The position numbers and the translations under genes are program-made. DNA of 64,000 nt, taken from Chloroflexota bacterium (GTDB lineage Bacteria; Chloroflexota; Anaerolineae; Anaerolineales; Villigracilaceae). The DNA lies in NCBI GenBank assembly GCA_013388685.1, contig JACAET010000039.1:91763-155762 (forward strand). The letters run 5' to 3'. Positions 38,702 through 49,958 of the stretch are shown here, one piece after another. Position 1 is the stretch's first letter, and each line of letters starts with the position of its first letter. The notes under the pieces were generated by a model. The model had not been told where the DNA came from, did not search any database, and worked only from the letters and a program-made list of their open reading frames with translations.

Positions 38702-39361
38702 TTACTTCTCCTCGATAAATTTCACTTCATCGCCCGGCGCGAAGAGGAATGGCGAATCGGAGCGGGGGTCGAACAACGTCAGCGGCGTCCAGCCGATGAG
38801 GTGCCAGCCGCCTGGAGAATCGAGCGGGTAGATGCCGGTCTGCCAGCCGGCGATGGCAACCGTTCCGGCACGGACGCGGGGGCGTGGCATTGCCAGACGC
38901 GGCATGACCAGTGCGTCGTCGAGTTTGCCCATGTAGGGAAAGCCCGGCGTGAAACCCATCATGAAGACCGTGTAGATTTTTTGCCTGTGCAGGCGGATGA
39001 CTTCTTCGACCTGTAAGCGAAGATGACGCGCAGCCGATTCGAGATCGCCCCCCTCCTCTCCTCCATATCGCACCGGCACTTCGATCTGACGCGGCTTTCG
39101 AGAGAGGGTTTCCTCCGCCTGGAGAAGTTTTTCCCGCAGAAAATCCCTGACTCTCGCAAACGAAACGGTCAGCGGATCGTAGTGGATGAGCAAAGTTGCA
39201 TAGCCGGGAACGGTTTCGATGATGCCGTCCATCGGAGAAACCTCGATGAGGTTTGCCAGTGTGTGAATCCGCCGATGGACGGAGAGGTTTATGTCGCTTC
39301 CAAGTTGAACGAGAGCCGCCGAGTCTCCAAGCGGCGTTATTCGGGAGGCAGGGCGCATCAT
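38702..39361 (-). CDS. pxpB: 5-oxoprolinase subunit PxpB (allophanate hydrolase subunit 1 family)
   Basis: 'ITPLGDSAALVQLGSDINLSVHRRIHTLANLIE', 'VFMMGFTPGFPYMGKLDDALVMPRLAMPRPRVRAGTVAIAGWQTGIYPLDSPGGWHLIGWTPL'. Confidence 0.95.
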   Translation of the reverse strand: MMRPASRITPLGDSAALVQLGSDINLSVHRRIHTLANLIEVSPMDGIIETVPGYATLLIHYDPLTVSFARVRDFLREKLLQAEETLSRKPRQIEVPVRYGGEEGGDLESAARHLRLQVEEVIRLHRQKIYTVFMMGFTPGFPYMGKLDDALVMPRLAMPRPRVRAGTVAIAGWQTGIYPLDSPGGWHLIGWTPLTLFDPRSDSPFLFAPGDEVKFIEEK

Positions 39362-39584
39362 GAGATGTTCGACGGGAGGGGTTTTCCGAAACCGTTATCG
39401 AGCTTGGAGACGGCACCGATGCAGATCCGCGTTTACGAAATCCAGGGGATGTTCAGGTTGTGGAAAGTGTTCGAGAAGTCTCCGCATTGGTTTCATACGA
39501 TTGTGAAAAAGAAAAAAGACAGCCCGTCGGATTTTACGGCCGGGTTGCCGAATCTGCGGGCTGTTTGGGAACAACGATGAGCGT

Positions 39585-41684
39585 TCATTCTGTTGCGTCC
39601 ACTTCCAGCTGTTCCCTTGTGGCTGTCGGCAGGGTAAAGTGGAAAGTGGAGCCTTTGCCGGTGTCGCTTTCCACCCAGATGCGCCCGCCGTGTCCCTGCA
39701 CGGCAAGGCGGCAGAAGGCAAGACCGATGCCCAAGCCGCCCACTTTGCCTTTGCCGCGGATGCGCGTAAACTTGTCGAAAATGTGGTCCTGTTCCGAAAG
39801 CGGGATGCCGGAGCCCTCGTCCTTGACCCAGAAATGCACCCAGCCCTCCTCCGCCTGCGCGCCGACTTCGATCTTTCCTTCGCTGGGCGAATACTTGCTG
39901 GAGTTTTCGATGAGATTGATCAACACGCGGCGCGCCATGTCCTCGTCCACCCAGATGCGCGGGAGTTCACTCGGCAAATTTTCGATCAGGATCTGCCGGC
40001 GTCCCTTGATGCTGGGGGCAACGTCTTGCAGGGTATTTTGGGTTAGCGCCAGCGCGTCCACCACGGTTTGATCCGTGACGGGCTGACCGGATTCCAGGCG
40101 GCTGACATCGAGCAGGGAACTGACGAGGCGTTGGATTCGGTCAGTGGAGTTTTCGGCAATTTTTAGAATGGAAAGAACCGTGGCGCGTTCCTGTTCGGGC
40201 ACCATGGTGGCAATCACATCCAGGCTGGAGACGATGTTTGCCAGCGGCGAACGCAGGTCGTGGTAGATCATCGAGGTCAGGTCTTCGCGCAGGTTGTCGA
40301 GTTCCTTGCGTTTGGTGATATCGCGCAAAATCCATTGGATCGAGTCGGTCGAATCGAATTCCACTCTGCGGGCATGCACCTCCGCGGAAATGTGCGCTTC
40401 GTCCTGCTTGTGCAGGGAGGATTCATACGAGATCATCTGGTCGCCGCGCAGGAACTCGAACTCCATGCCGGTCTTGCTCCAGTTCACCTCGTGTAACTGG
40501 TCAATGGTCATGTTTTGCAGTTCTTCGCGCGTATAACCGCTCAGGAGGCTTGCCTGGCGGTTGGCTTCGATGATGCGACCCTCCCAATCGGTGATGACGA
40601 TGGGATCTATGCTTTCCTCGAACAGGTCCCGGTAACGTTTGTGCGCGGCTTGCAGGCGTTCGAACAGCTGGGCGTTCTGGATGGTGGTGCCTGCCAGGCC
40701 TCCGATGCCGGTCATGACCAAGAGCGCATCGGGGTCGAACGCGCCTGCAATGGGATTGATCGCCTCGAGGACGCCTATGACGCGCCCCTGCGACTGGATC
40801 GGCGCTATCAAAAGCGCCCTCGTTCCCTCGCCTGCCAGTCTGTCCGCTTCGTGGATGTGTCTTTCCCTGTCGGTATCTGCCATTACCACCCCGCGCCCTT
40901 CGCGTGTGACGGTGCCGGTGACGCCGACGCCCAATTCGATTGTCCTGCCCAAAATGTTTCCGGCATTGTGCCCGGCCGCGGTGCGGAACACGATGTGATC
41001 TCCCTCGATCATACCGAGCGCCACGGTCTCGACTTGCAGAGCCTGCATGGTCTGGATGAGGATGCGCTGGTAGACATCATCCATGCGCAAGGAGGCGTTC
41101 ATCGCTGCCGCGCCCTCTGCCAGCGCCGTCATCACCCGCGCCTGGCGCTGGCTCTCGGTGTAAAGACGCGCATTCAACACGGCGATGCCAGCCTGATCGG
41201 CAATGGCTTGTACGAGGTCAAGTTGTTCGCTTGTGAAGGAATTGGGTTTGGTATGCACCAGCGTCATGACCCCCACCAGCTTCTCGCGCGCCAGCAAAGG
41301 CACACAAATCGCGGATTTGGAGCCGAGCCGGTCGGTATCGTCCGGGCGGATTAACCAGCGTTCGTCCTTGCCCGTATCGGGTACGTATACCCCTTTGCGA
41401 TGCTGAATCACCCAACCTGCGAGACCGCGTTCCATCGTTTCGCGCATTTGCTGGGTGGTATGTTCGTGGATCTTCGTACCGTATACGATGGTGGCGTCCA
41501 CCGCCTTTCCGGCGTCGTCCAGCACAACGATACTGCAGCGTTCGCCGCCCACATTCTGCAGGGTCTCATACAGGACGCGCTGAAGCACCGTCCGCAGATC
41601 GAGCGCGGTCGCCAATTCCCGGCTGACATGATAAAGGAGTTCGAGTAATGCCCGTGTCCGGTCGGGTTCCTGTGGAAGCGCCAT
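39585..41684 (-). CDS. Multi-GAF / PAS sensor histidine kinase
   Basis: GAF domains, PAS 'YRDLFEESIDPIVITDWEGRIIEANRQASLLSGYTREEL', H-box 'MIYHDLRSPLANIVSSLD', HATPase 'LIENSSKYSPSEGKIEV'. Confidence 0.93.
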   Translation of the reverse strand: MALPQEPDRTRALLELLYHVSRELATALDLRTVLQRVLYETLQNVGGERCSIVVLDDAGKAVDATIVYGTKIHEHTTQQMRETMERGLAGWVIQHRKGVYVPDTGKDERWLIRPDDTDRLGSKSAICVPLLAREKLVGVMTLVHTKPNSFTSEQLDLVQAIADQAGIAVLNARLYTESQRQARVMTALAEGAAAMNASLRMDDVYQRILIQTMQALQVETVALGMIEGDHIVFRTAAGHNAGNILGRTIELGVGVTGTVTREGRGVVMADTDRERHIHEADRLAGEGTRALLIAPIQSQGRVIGVLEAINPIAGAFDPDALLVMTGIGGLAGTTIQNAQLFERLQAAHKRYRDLFEESIDPIVITDWEGRIIEANRQASLLSGYTREELQNMTIDQLHEVNWSKTGMEFEFLRGDQMISYESSLHKQDEAHISAEVHARRVEFDSTDSIQWILRDITKRKELDNLREDLTSMIYHDLRSPLANIVSSLDVIATMVPEQERATVLSILKIAENSTDRIQRLVSSLLDVSRLESGQPVTDQTVVDALALTQNTLQDVAPSIKGRRQILIENLPSELPRIWVDEDMARRVLINLIENSSKYSPSEGKIEVGAQAEEGWVHFWVKDEGSGIPLSEQDHIFDKFTRIRGKGKVGGLGIGLAFCRLAVQGHGGRIWVESDTGKGSTFHFTLPTATREQLEVDATE

Positions 41685-41748
41685 AATCGTTGTAACGAAT
41701 AAAGTATAGCACAACACAAACAGGTTACAGTCGGGGTACAATGAGAAC

Positions 41749-42420
41749 ATGACACTCGATATTCCCCGCATTAAGGCGCTCTGTTTCGATGTGGACGGCA
41801 CCTTGAGCGACACCGACGATGTCTATGTCCACAAGGTGGCGCGTTTCCTTCCCCCATTCCTGTTCAAGGATCCCAACCATGCGGCGCGTCGTTTGGTGAT
41901 GTGGATCGAAGCGCCGGGCAACGCCCTGCTGGGGTTTACCGACACGATCGGGCTGGACGATGAGATCGTCGCGTTGATTGACTGGTTCTCACGCCGCCGA
42001 AAGTATTCCGCCAAAACCTTCCGGCTCATCCCCGGTGTGGACGAAATGTTGAAACAACTCAAGGGTCGCTATCCCATGGCGGTGGTTAGCGCTCGCGACA
42101 AAAAAGGGACGCTGCGTTTCCTGGAACAATTCAATCTCGGGCAGTATTTCGAGGCGATCATCACCGGTCAATCGGCTGAACGCACCAAACCCTACCCGGA
42201 TCCCATTCTGCTTGCCGCACAGAACATGGGCGTCGCCCCGGCGGAATGTCTCATGATCGGCGACACCACCGTGGATATGCGCGCCGGCAAATCCGCGGGC
42301 GCGCAGACGGTGGGCGTCCTTTGCGGTTTTGGCGAAGAGCCCGAACTCAGAAAAAAAGGGGCGGATGTGATTCTGAAGACGACGAGCGAACTGGCAGGCT
42401 TGTTGTTGGATCGAAGATGA
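41749..42420 (+). CDS. HAD family hydrolase (phosphoglycolate phosphatase-like)
   Basis: 'ALCFDVDGTLSDTDD', 'MAVVSARDKKGTLRFLEQFNLGQYFEAIITGQS', 'CLMIGDTTVDMRAGKSAGAQTVGVLCGFGE'. Confidence 0.93.
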   Translation: MTLDIPRIKALCFDVDGTLSDTDDVYVHKVARFLPPFLFKDPNHAARRLVMWIEAPGNALLGFTDTIGLDDEIVALIDWFSRRRKYSAKTFRLIPGVDEMLKQLKGRYPMAVVSARDKKGTLRFLEQFNLGQYFEAIITGQSAERTKPYPDPILLAAQNMGVAPAECLMIGDTTVDMRAGKSAGAQTVGVLCGFGEEPELRKKGADVILKTTSELAGLLLDRR

Positions 42421-42688
42421 TCTTCGATTTACGCGGATCGAGGACGAAAATCACAGACATTGTGCCCGAAGGGTGAATCCGGAGCGGGCATTTTGTAGTT
42501 TGGGTTGTATCAAAACAAAAAAGCGCGCCAGAGGGCGCACAGTACGCCTTTGCGTAAGAGACGTTCTCCCCTGGCGCTTGCCCGTCATTGCGAAACATCC
42601 CCGAAGCGGAGCGGGAGGGCAAGTGTACCGTCGGCTGACGTATGCAAGAGGTCTATTCATCCCGCGGGGTCGAACCGCAGGAATGATG

Positions 42689-43846
42689 TCATTTCTTGCG
42701 ATCGGCAAACACGACCACGACAATGTGTTGGTTCAGCAACTGAGGCACGGCATTTTTCCCCTGTGCGATCTGACCCAGCGTGTACCCGCCGGCAATCGGC
42801 ACATCCCTGCCGAGGATATCCTGCACGGCGGCAATCTCGGCAGCCGGGTGCGATTTCAACAACATCTCCCAGGCAACGTCCACCAGCACAAGGGCAAAGG
42901 CGGGTTTGTCGCCGTTCATCGCCTGGAGCGCCTGCTGCGCGGCTTGCTGGGCGGCTTTTTCACAGGAGTCTCGGTTGCCGACAAGCAGGTAGGCGTCTGC
43001 ACCGTCGCGTACGGGCGCGTTCATGCGGAAACTGCCGTCCGCTTCCACGCGGATGGGCGCGCGCACTACGATTTGATCGCCCTGTTCCACGCCGAGCGGG
43101 TAGAGCCGCGCCAGATGACTGAGCGGCGGAAACGCCCATTCCCGCGCAGGGTGTCCGAACAATTGAGCGTAGGTTTCGGAGGCTGGGCGCCCGTCCAATG
43201 TGCGCAGCCAAAAACCGCGCGAGCGGGTCACGCGGAAGTGACTGCCGACAGGGTTCCATCCGTGTGCATAGCCTACGCCCACACGCAGGTCGCCGCGCAG
43301 CATGGCTCCGGCGAGGGCTCCGTTTCCGCTTTGCGGACCAGCCAACTGGTAGGAATGACCCGTGTGCAAATCCCCGGAGGATAAAGCCCCCGCCAGGGCG
43401 ACGTCGGTTTGGGGAAGGGATGCGCATAACTGGTCGGCATCGCCGTTGAAACCGTCTGCAAAGAAGAGGAGGGCTTTCGCGTCTTTCCTGTCTTCGAGTT
43501 GTTTCGCCAGCCGGGAGCCCGTCTCACGCCCACTTTGGGCATAGCCGGGCATCCAATACGTCTCTGCCTCGACATCGCCGTACAGCAATGCGACGACAAC
43601 GGAATTGGGGTGCAAGCCTCTGGAAGAAAACCCGACCGGACTGCTCAGACCGATCAGCGGGGTATCGCCGAGCAGGCTGGATGCGCCGTTGACGACTTCG
43701 CGCGCCTGATATTGATGAGACGCGATGATAAACCCCATGCTGGGGTTGGCGGAGCCGAGGCTGTTCAAGGCGTGATGTGTGGCTTGCAAACCGGCTTCGC
43801 GCCCGTTCAATGCCTGTGCATATCCGGTGGCGGCTCTCAGTGTCAT
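42689..43846 (-). CDS. FIST N-/C-domain sensory protein
   Basis: 'PLIGLSSPVGFSSRGLHPNSVVVALLYGDVEAETYWMPGYAQ', 'KALLFFADGFNGDADQL', 'VALAGALSSGDLHTGHSYQL', 'PVRDGADAYLLVGNRDSCEKAAQQAAQQAL'. Confidence 0.88.
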   Translation of the reverse strand: MTLRAATGYAQALNGREAGLQATHHALNSLGSANPSMGFIIASHQYQAREVVNGASSLLGDTPLIGLSSPVGFSSRGLHPNSVVVALLYGDVEAETYWMPGYAQSGRETGSRLAKQLEDRKDAKALLFFADGFNGDADQLCASLPQTDVALAGALSSGDLHTGHSYQLAGPQSGNGALAGAMLRGDLRVGVGYAHGWNPVGSHFRVTRSRGFWLRTLDGRPASETYAQLFGHPAREWAFPPLSHLARLYPLGVEQGDQIVVRAPIRVEADGSFRMNAPVRDGADAYLLVGNRDSCEKAAQQAAQQALQAMNGDKPAFALVLVDVAWEMLLKSHPAAEIAAVQDILGRDVPIAGGYTLGQIAQGKNAVPQLLNQHIVVVVFADRKK

Positions 43847-43850
43847 GGTT

Positions 43851-46800
43851 TCATCCCTCAGCCACCGGCACGGTGAAATGGAAGGTGGTGCCGCGTCGGA
43901 ATTCGCTCTCGAACCAGATGCGCCCGCCCTGCATTTCGACGAGGCTCTTGGTGATATTCAAGCCAAGACCTGTGCCGGGGGCTTCGCGCGCCTTCGAGTC
44001 GTCGGAGCGGAAGAACTTCTGGAAGATCTTGGCCTGGTCCTCAGTGCTGATGCCGATGCCGTTATCTTTGACCCAGATGTGAACAACCCGCCTGGCGCCT
44101 TCGGGGTCCCATTGGTTTTCGGTTTCCTGCGCTCCTAGCACGATCAATCCGCCTTCGGGCGTGTATTTGTGGGCGTTGCTCACGAGGTTGGTCAGCACCT
44201 GTCCCACGCGCACCGGGTCTGCCCAGACGTTCGGCAGATTCTCCGCCAGTTGCAGTTGTATCGTCTGTTTTTTGTCTTCGACCTGGCGTTTGGTGGAACG
44301 CAAAACGTCGTCCACAACGTCCGGGATGTGGACGCCCCTGTATTCGAGGCGCAGGCGTCCGGCTTCGATTTTGGCGTTATCGTTCAAGTCGGAGACCAGC
44401 ACCGACATGCGTTCGACGTTGGATTTGATGGTATGCAGGAAGTTCGCCTGCATTTCGTTGATTTGTCCGACCGAACCCGCCGCCAGCAATTCGGTGTAGC
44501 CTTTGATCGAAGTCATGGGGTTTTTCAATTCGTGCGCAACAAAGGAGACAAAATCGCTCTTGGCAATGTTTGCCCGCTGGACTTCGTCGTAGAGTTGGGC
44601 ATTGTAGATGGCAATGGCGGCATTGTCGCTCAGGCGGTTGAGGAACCCCAGATTTTCCTGTGAGTCGCTGGTGCTTTCGAGCAGGAGCAGACCGACGACT
44701 TCCGTTTCGCGCCGAATGGGGATGATGACCTGTGTGTGCGCGGTGGGGAGGAGCCCCTTTTCGCCCGAGGCGATCAAAGAGATTTGGGCGGGCTGTCCGC
44801 TTTCGAGGACGGGTTTGATGGTGGGCATGTCGGCGGGCAAGTGTCCGTTGGATGGGTCGGCGAAGATGTCCTCGTATCCCACCTGTGCCATGAGGCGTAT
44901 CTGGTTGCCCTCTTCGATCATGCCAATCAGCCCGGCTTCGGCGTTCGAGTGGCGGATGGCGTATTCCAGTGTGGTGCGCATGGCACGGTCCACGTCGAGG
45001 CTGGCGTTCAGTTCACGAACGATGCGCCCCATGACTTGCAGTTCTTCGACGCGGGCGGCGAGCTCCTGGTCGGTGAGGGCGAGCAGGCGGGCGTTTTCGA
45101 CGGCGACCGCCGCCTGACCGGCAAAGGCAGTCAGAATGTTTTGGTCGTCCAGGACGAACGGCAGGCCGTCGCGGCGGTTGATGACTTCGATGACGCCGAG
45201 CACACGGTCTTTGATTTGCATGGGGACTGCCAGCAGGGAGCGCGAGGTATAACCGGTTTGTTTGTCGGTCATGACGTTGCTGCGCGCAACGGAGTGCATG
45301 GCGTCGTTTTCGATGACGGGCGCGCGGGTCTGGACGGCGCGCCCGACGATTCCGGTTCCGGCGGGGAGGCGTTGTCCGAGCAGGTTGCCGGCTACGGGTC
45401 CGATGGTGACGCGGAAGACCAGGTCGCCGGTTTGGTCGTCCACCATGAACAGCGTTCCGGCTTCGCAATTCAGGATGTTGACCGCGTTTTCGAGGATGTT
45501 GCGCAGGAGGGGTTCCTGATCGAGTGTGGATGTCAGTTGGCGGGTGATTTCGTTCAGGGTTGCCAGCTGACGGGCGCGGTGTTCGGTTTCCTGGAGGAGG
45601 CGGGCTTTGACGATGGCGCCCACGGTCTGGTCTGCGATGGATTGGAGGAGATTCAGTTGGGCGCGCGTATAGGTGACGGTGGCGTCCCGGCTTCCAACAC
45701 TGAGCGCGCCGATGGTTTCCGCCCCCGAATTGAGGGGAACGCCCATCCAGGCGTAAATGCCCTCGGCGGAGGGGGTCACGTTACGAGACTGGCATTCGCG
45801 TTTGTAGTCCTGGGTGATGATGGGACGTCCTTTGCGGATGATCTCCTGTCCCAAGCCTAGGCTGGGCGGCAGGGGCTGGTTTTCGAGGGCTTCCATGCGT
45901 TCGTTATCGTCCACCCGGAAGCCGTAGTAGAAGTAGTTGGCGGCTTTGTTGTAGAGGGAAATGTGGAAATAGGTGGATGGGATGATCTGGGATGTTTGGG
46001 CGAAGATGAGTTCGAGCACGTCGTCGAAGGTCAGGGTGACGTTGACTCCCTGCGAGACGCGTGACAGGGCGTTCATTTCCTGTACGCGGCGTTCGAGGTT
46101 GGCGACTGTCTGCACGCGGGAAATGGCGATCGATGCCTGGTCGGCGATGTTTTCGAGGTAATCGAGGTCTTTGGGGGTGTAGGCGGCGCCGGAAAGGGGC
46201 GAACCCATGGCAAGCCAGCCGACGGGTTTGTCTTCGCCGCGCAGTCCGATGAACAACCGCGCGCCCAGCAGTGAGAGCCGCGCCTCGTCGCCCTTGGGGA
46301 GGGAGGCGGGGTTGACGGTGTCAAGGTAAAGGGGGATGTTTTCCGATTGGAAGTATTGAACCAGCGGGCTGGTGGAGGCAAAGCGGATGTCGCTGGTGGG
46401 GCGTCCGTCTTCGTCTGGCAGGGCAAGGTATTGGTCGTTGAGGGAATCGTATACGAAGACGTGCAGACGGTCTGGGGTGAGTGTGGACATGATCTGCTGG
46501 CGGATGACGCGCCCGATCGATTCGATGTCCAGCGCGCCGGTCATTTCGTGACTGAAGGTGCGGATGCGGTCTTCATAGGCGCGTTGTCCGCGAAAGAAGG
46601 TACCGTCTACAAGCACTTGCAGACGATTGCGCAACGGGTTGAGCAGTATGGCGATGACGAAGACCAGCCCGCCGATCAGGTAGGGGTTATCGGATGGCAT
46701 TGGCATGATCAACGCCAGTCCGCTGACGAACAGTCCGTAGGCGGCGACGACGCATGCCGTCAGGATGGCGTAGACCATGCCCTGACGCACCCAGTAATCG

Positions 46801-47834
46801 GTGCGCAGCAGGCGGAAACGCAGGACGACGTAACCGTTGACGAGCGGGAAGACGATCAGAAAGGGAAGCAGGTAGGGGTTGAACGCTTCGCCCGCAAAGA
46901 GGAACCAGGCGACCATCGGTCCGAATGCGACCAGTGAGCCGATCAGGATCGTGCGCGCCTGGTTTTTGACCACCGGCGATGGGGATGCCGCCGAGTGATA
47001 GAACAGCATCCCAAAATAGAAGATCGCGGCGATGCCGACAAAACCATAAATGGACTGCCAGACGGGGATATAACCGGTGGGGTTGTCGAAATCGAAAAGG
47101 TATCCGAAGGCGTTGAGAGCCAGAAGGATTCCGATGAGATACCCGCCCCAGCGGAGATAGGGTCTGCCGATCACAGCGCGTATTTCCTGTGGGAATCCCA
47201 GGGCAAGGTCAATGAGGGAACCGCCGATCATGCCCAGTGCCAGCGTCCACAGGTAGGTGAAGACGTGGGAGGTGTACAGGTCGAACAATGTGCCGACGCC
47301 GATTGCCAGCGAAGAGGCGAAGATGGAAAAGGCGCGCCCAGCGGGTTCGGTGCGGCGCAGACCGAAGATCCACAGGCTGACCGCCAGGAAGACGAAACTC
47401 AGAAATTCGGGAATGTAGAAGAAGGCGTAACGATCGGCTGGCGAAAGTTCCTCCAGGAAAATCTTTTCCTCCCTTATCTCTCCCTTGGTGGTGCGCACTT
47501 TCACTGTGACCGGTTTGCCGATCTCCTGCGCGCCGAGGATTTCCTTCAGTTGGCTTGCTGTGGTCACCGATTTGCCGTTGATGGAGAGCAGTTGATCGCC
47601 CACTTTGAACCCCCGTTCGTACATTGCCCAAGTCTCGTTTTCCACACTGGTATCGGAACCGTTCAGAACCAGCGTGTGTTCAAAAAAACCGCCCAGGAAC
47701 GGATTCTTCAGCCAGTCGCTGGCGAGAACCAGCGCCGATACAAACGCCAGAAGCGCCACAGCCTGATAGACCAGCACTACGATTTGTAGTACCCTGCTCA
47801 AAACCGACTGCGTGCGTGGGGAAAGATAGAACAT
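43851..47834 (-). CDS. 1327-aa sensor histidine kinase: extracytoplasmic PDZ-like domain, multi-TM region, several GAF domains, HisKA/HATPase
   Basis: PDZ-like 'FKVGDQLLSINGKSVTTASQLKEILG'; multiple TMs; repeated GAF segments; H-box 'FVSFVAHELKNPMTSIKGYTELL'; 'GTGLGLNITKSLVEMQGG'. Confidence 0.93.
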   Translation of the reverse strand: MFYLSPRTQSVLSRVLQIVVLVYQAVALLAFVSALVLASDWLKNPFLGGFFEHTLVLNGSDTSVENETWAMYERGFKVGDQLLSINGKSVTTASQLKEILGAQEIGKPVTVKVRTTKGEIREEKIFLEELSPADRYAFFYIPEFLSFVFLAVSLWIFGLRRTEPAGRAFSIFASSLAIGVGTLFDLYTSHVFTYLWTLALGMIGGSLIDLALGFPQEIRAVIGRPYLRWGGYLIGILLALNAFGYLFDFDNPTGYIPVWQSIYGFVGIAAIFYFGMLFYHSAASPSPVVKNQARTILIGSLVAFGPMVAWFLFAGEAFNPYLLPFLIVFPLVNGYVVLRFRLLRTDYWVRQGMVYAILTACVVAAYGLFVSGLALIMPMPSDNPYLIGGLVFVIAILLNPLRNRLQVLVDGTFFRGQRAYEDRIRTFSHEMTGALDIESIGRVIRQQIMSTLTPDRLHVFVYDSLNDQYLALPDEDGRPTSDIRFASTSPLVQYFQSENIPLYLDTVNPASLPKGDEARLSLLGARLFIGLRGEDKPVGWLAMGSPLSGAAYTPKDLDYLENIADQASIAISRVQTVANLERRVQEMNALSRVSQGVNVTLTFDDVLELIFAQTSQIIPSTYFHISLYNKAANYFYYGFRVDDNERMEALENQPLPPSLGLGQEIIRKGRPIITQDYKRECQSRNVTPSAEGIYAWMGVPLNSGAETIGALSVGSRDATVTYTRAQLNLLQSIADQTVGAIVKARLLQETEHRARQLATLNEITRQLTSTLDQEPLLRNILENAVNILNCEAGTLFMVDDQTGDLVFRVTIGPVAGNLLGQRLPAGTGIVGRAVQTRAPVIENDAMHSVARSNVMTDKQTGYTSRSLLAVPMQIKDRVLGVIEVINRRDGLPFVLDDQNILTAFAGQAAVAVENARLLALTDQELAARVEELQVMGRIVRELNASLDVDRAMRTTLEYAIRHSNAEAGLIGMIEEGNQIRLMAQVGYEDIFADPSNGHLPADMPTIKPVLESGQPAQISLIASGEKGLLPTAHTQVIIPIRRETEVVGLLLLESTSDSQENLGFLNRLSDNAAIAIYNAQLYDEVQRANIAKSDFVSFVAHELKNPMTSIKGYTELLAAGSVGQINEMQANFLHTIKSNVERMSVLVSDLNDNAKIEAGRLRLEYRGVHIPDVVDDVLRSTKRQVEDKKQTIQLQLAENLPNVWADPVRVGQVLTNLVSNAHKYTPEGGLIVLGAQETENQWDPEGARRVVHIWVKDNGIGISTEDQAKIFQKFFRSDDSKAREAPGTGLGLNITKSLVEMQGGRIWFESEFRRGTTFHFTVPVAEG

Positions 47835-47932
47835 TGCTCCGCTTGGCGCCGCACGAGACGGCGATTTTGAAATTTTACACTACATCCCCTTTCCGTAACT
47901 ATGGTACTTTCATAACAAAGAAGAAAGGCGGG

Positions 47933-47968
47933 AAAAAAACGTCCCGAAGAGGCAGGCTCTTCGGGACG
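47933..47968 (-). terminator. Rho-independent terminator of gyrB
   Basis: Minus strand CGTCCCGAAGAGC-CTGC-CTCTTCGGGACG followed by TTTTTTT. Confidence 0.85.
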
Positions 47969-47975
47969 CGGGGGG

Positions 47976-49958
<1,983 letters not shown>

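Noticed and set aside
39420-39580. Small ORF MQIRVYEIQGMFRLWKVFEKSPHWFHTIVKKKKD...
   Set aside because: Plausible composition but no clear RBS or recognised family; insufficient to call
42580-42625. CGTCATTGCGAAACATCCCCGAAGCGGAGCGGGAG segment resembling a common bacterial dispersed repeat
   Set aside because: Only one imperfect copy in the window, so a repeat cannot be supported here
44736-45860. 374-aa plus-strand ORF
   Set aside because: Antisense to the giant histidine kinase
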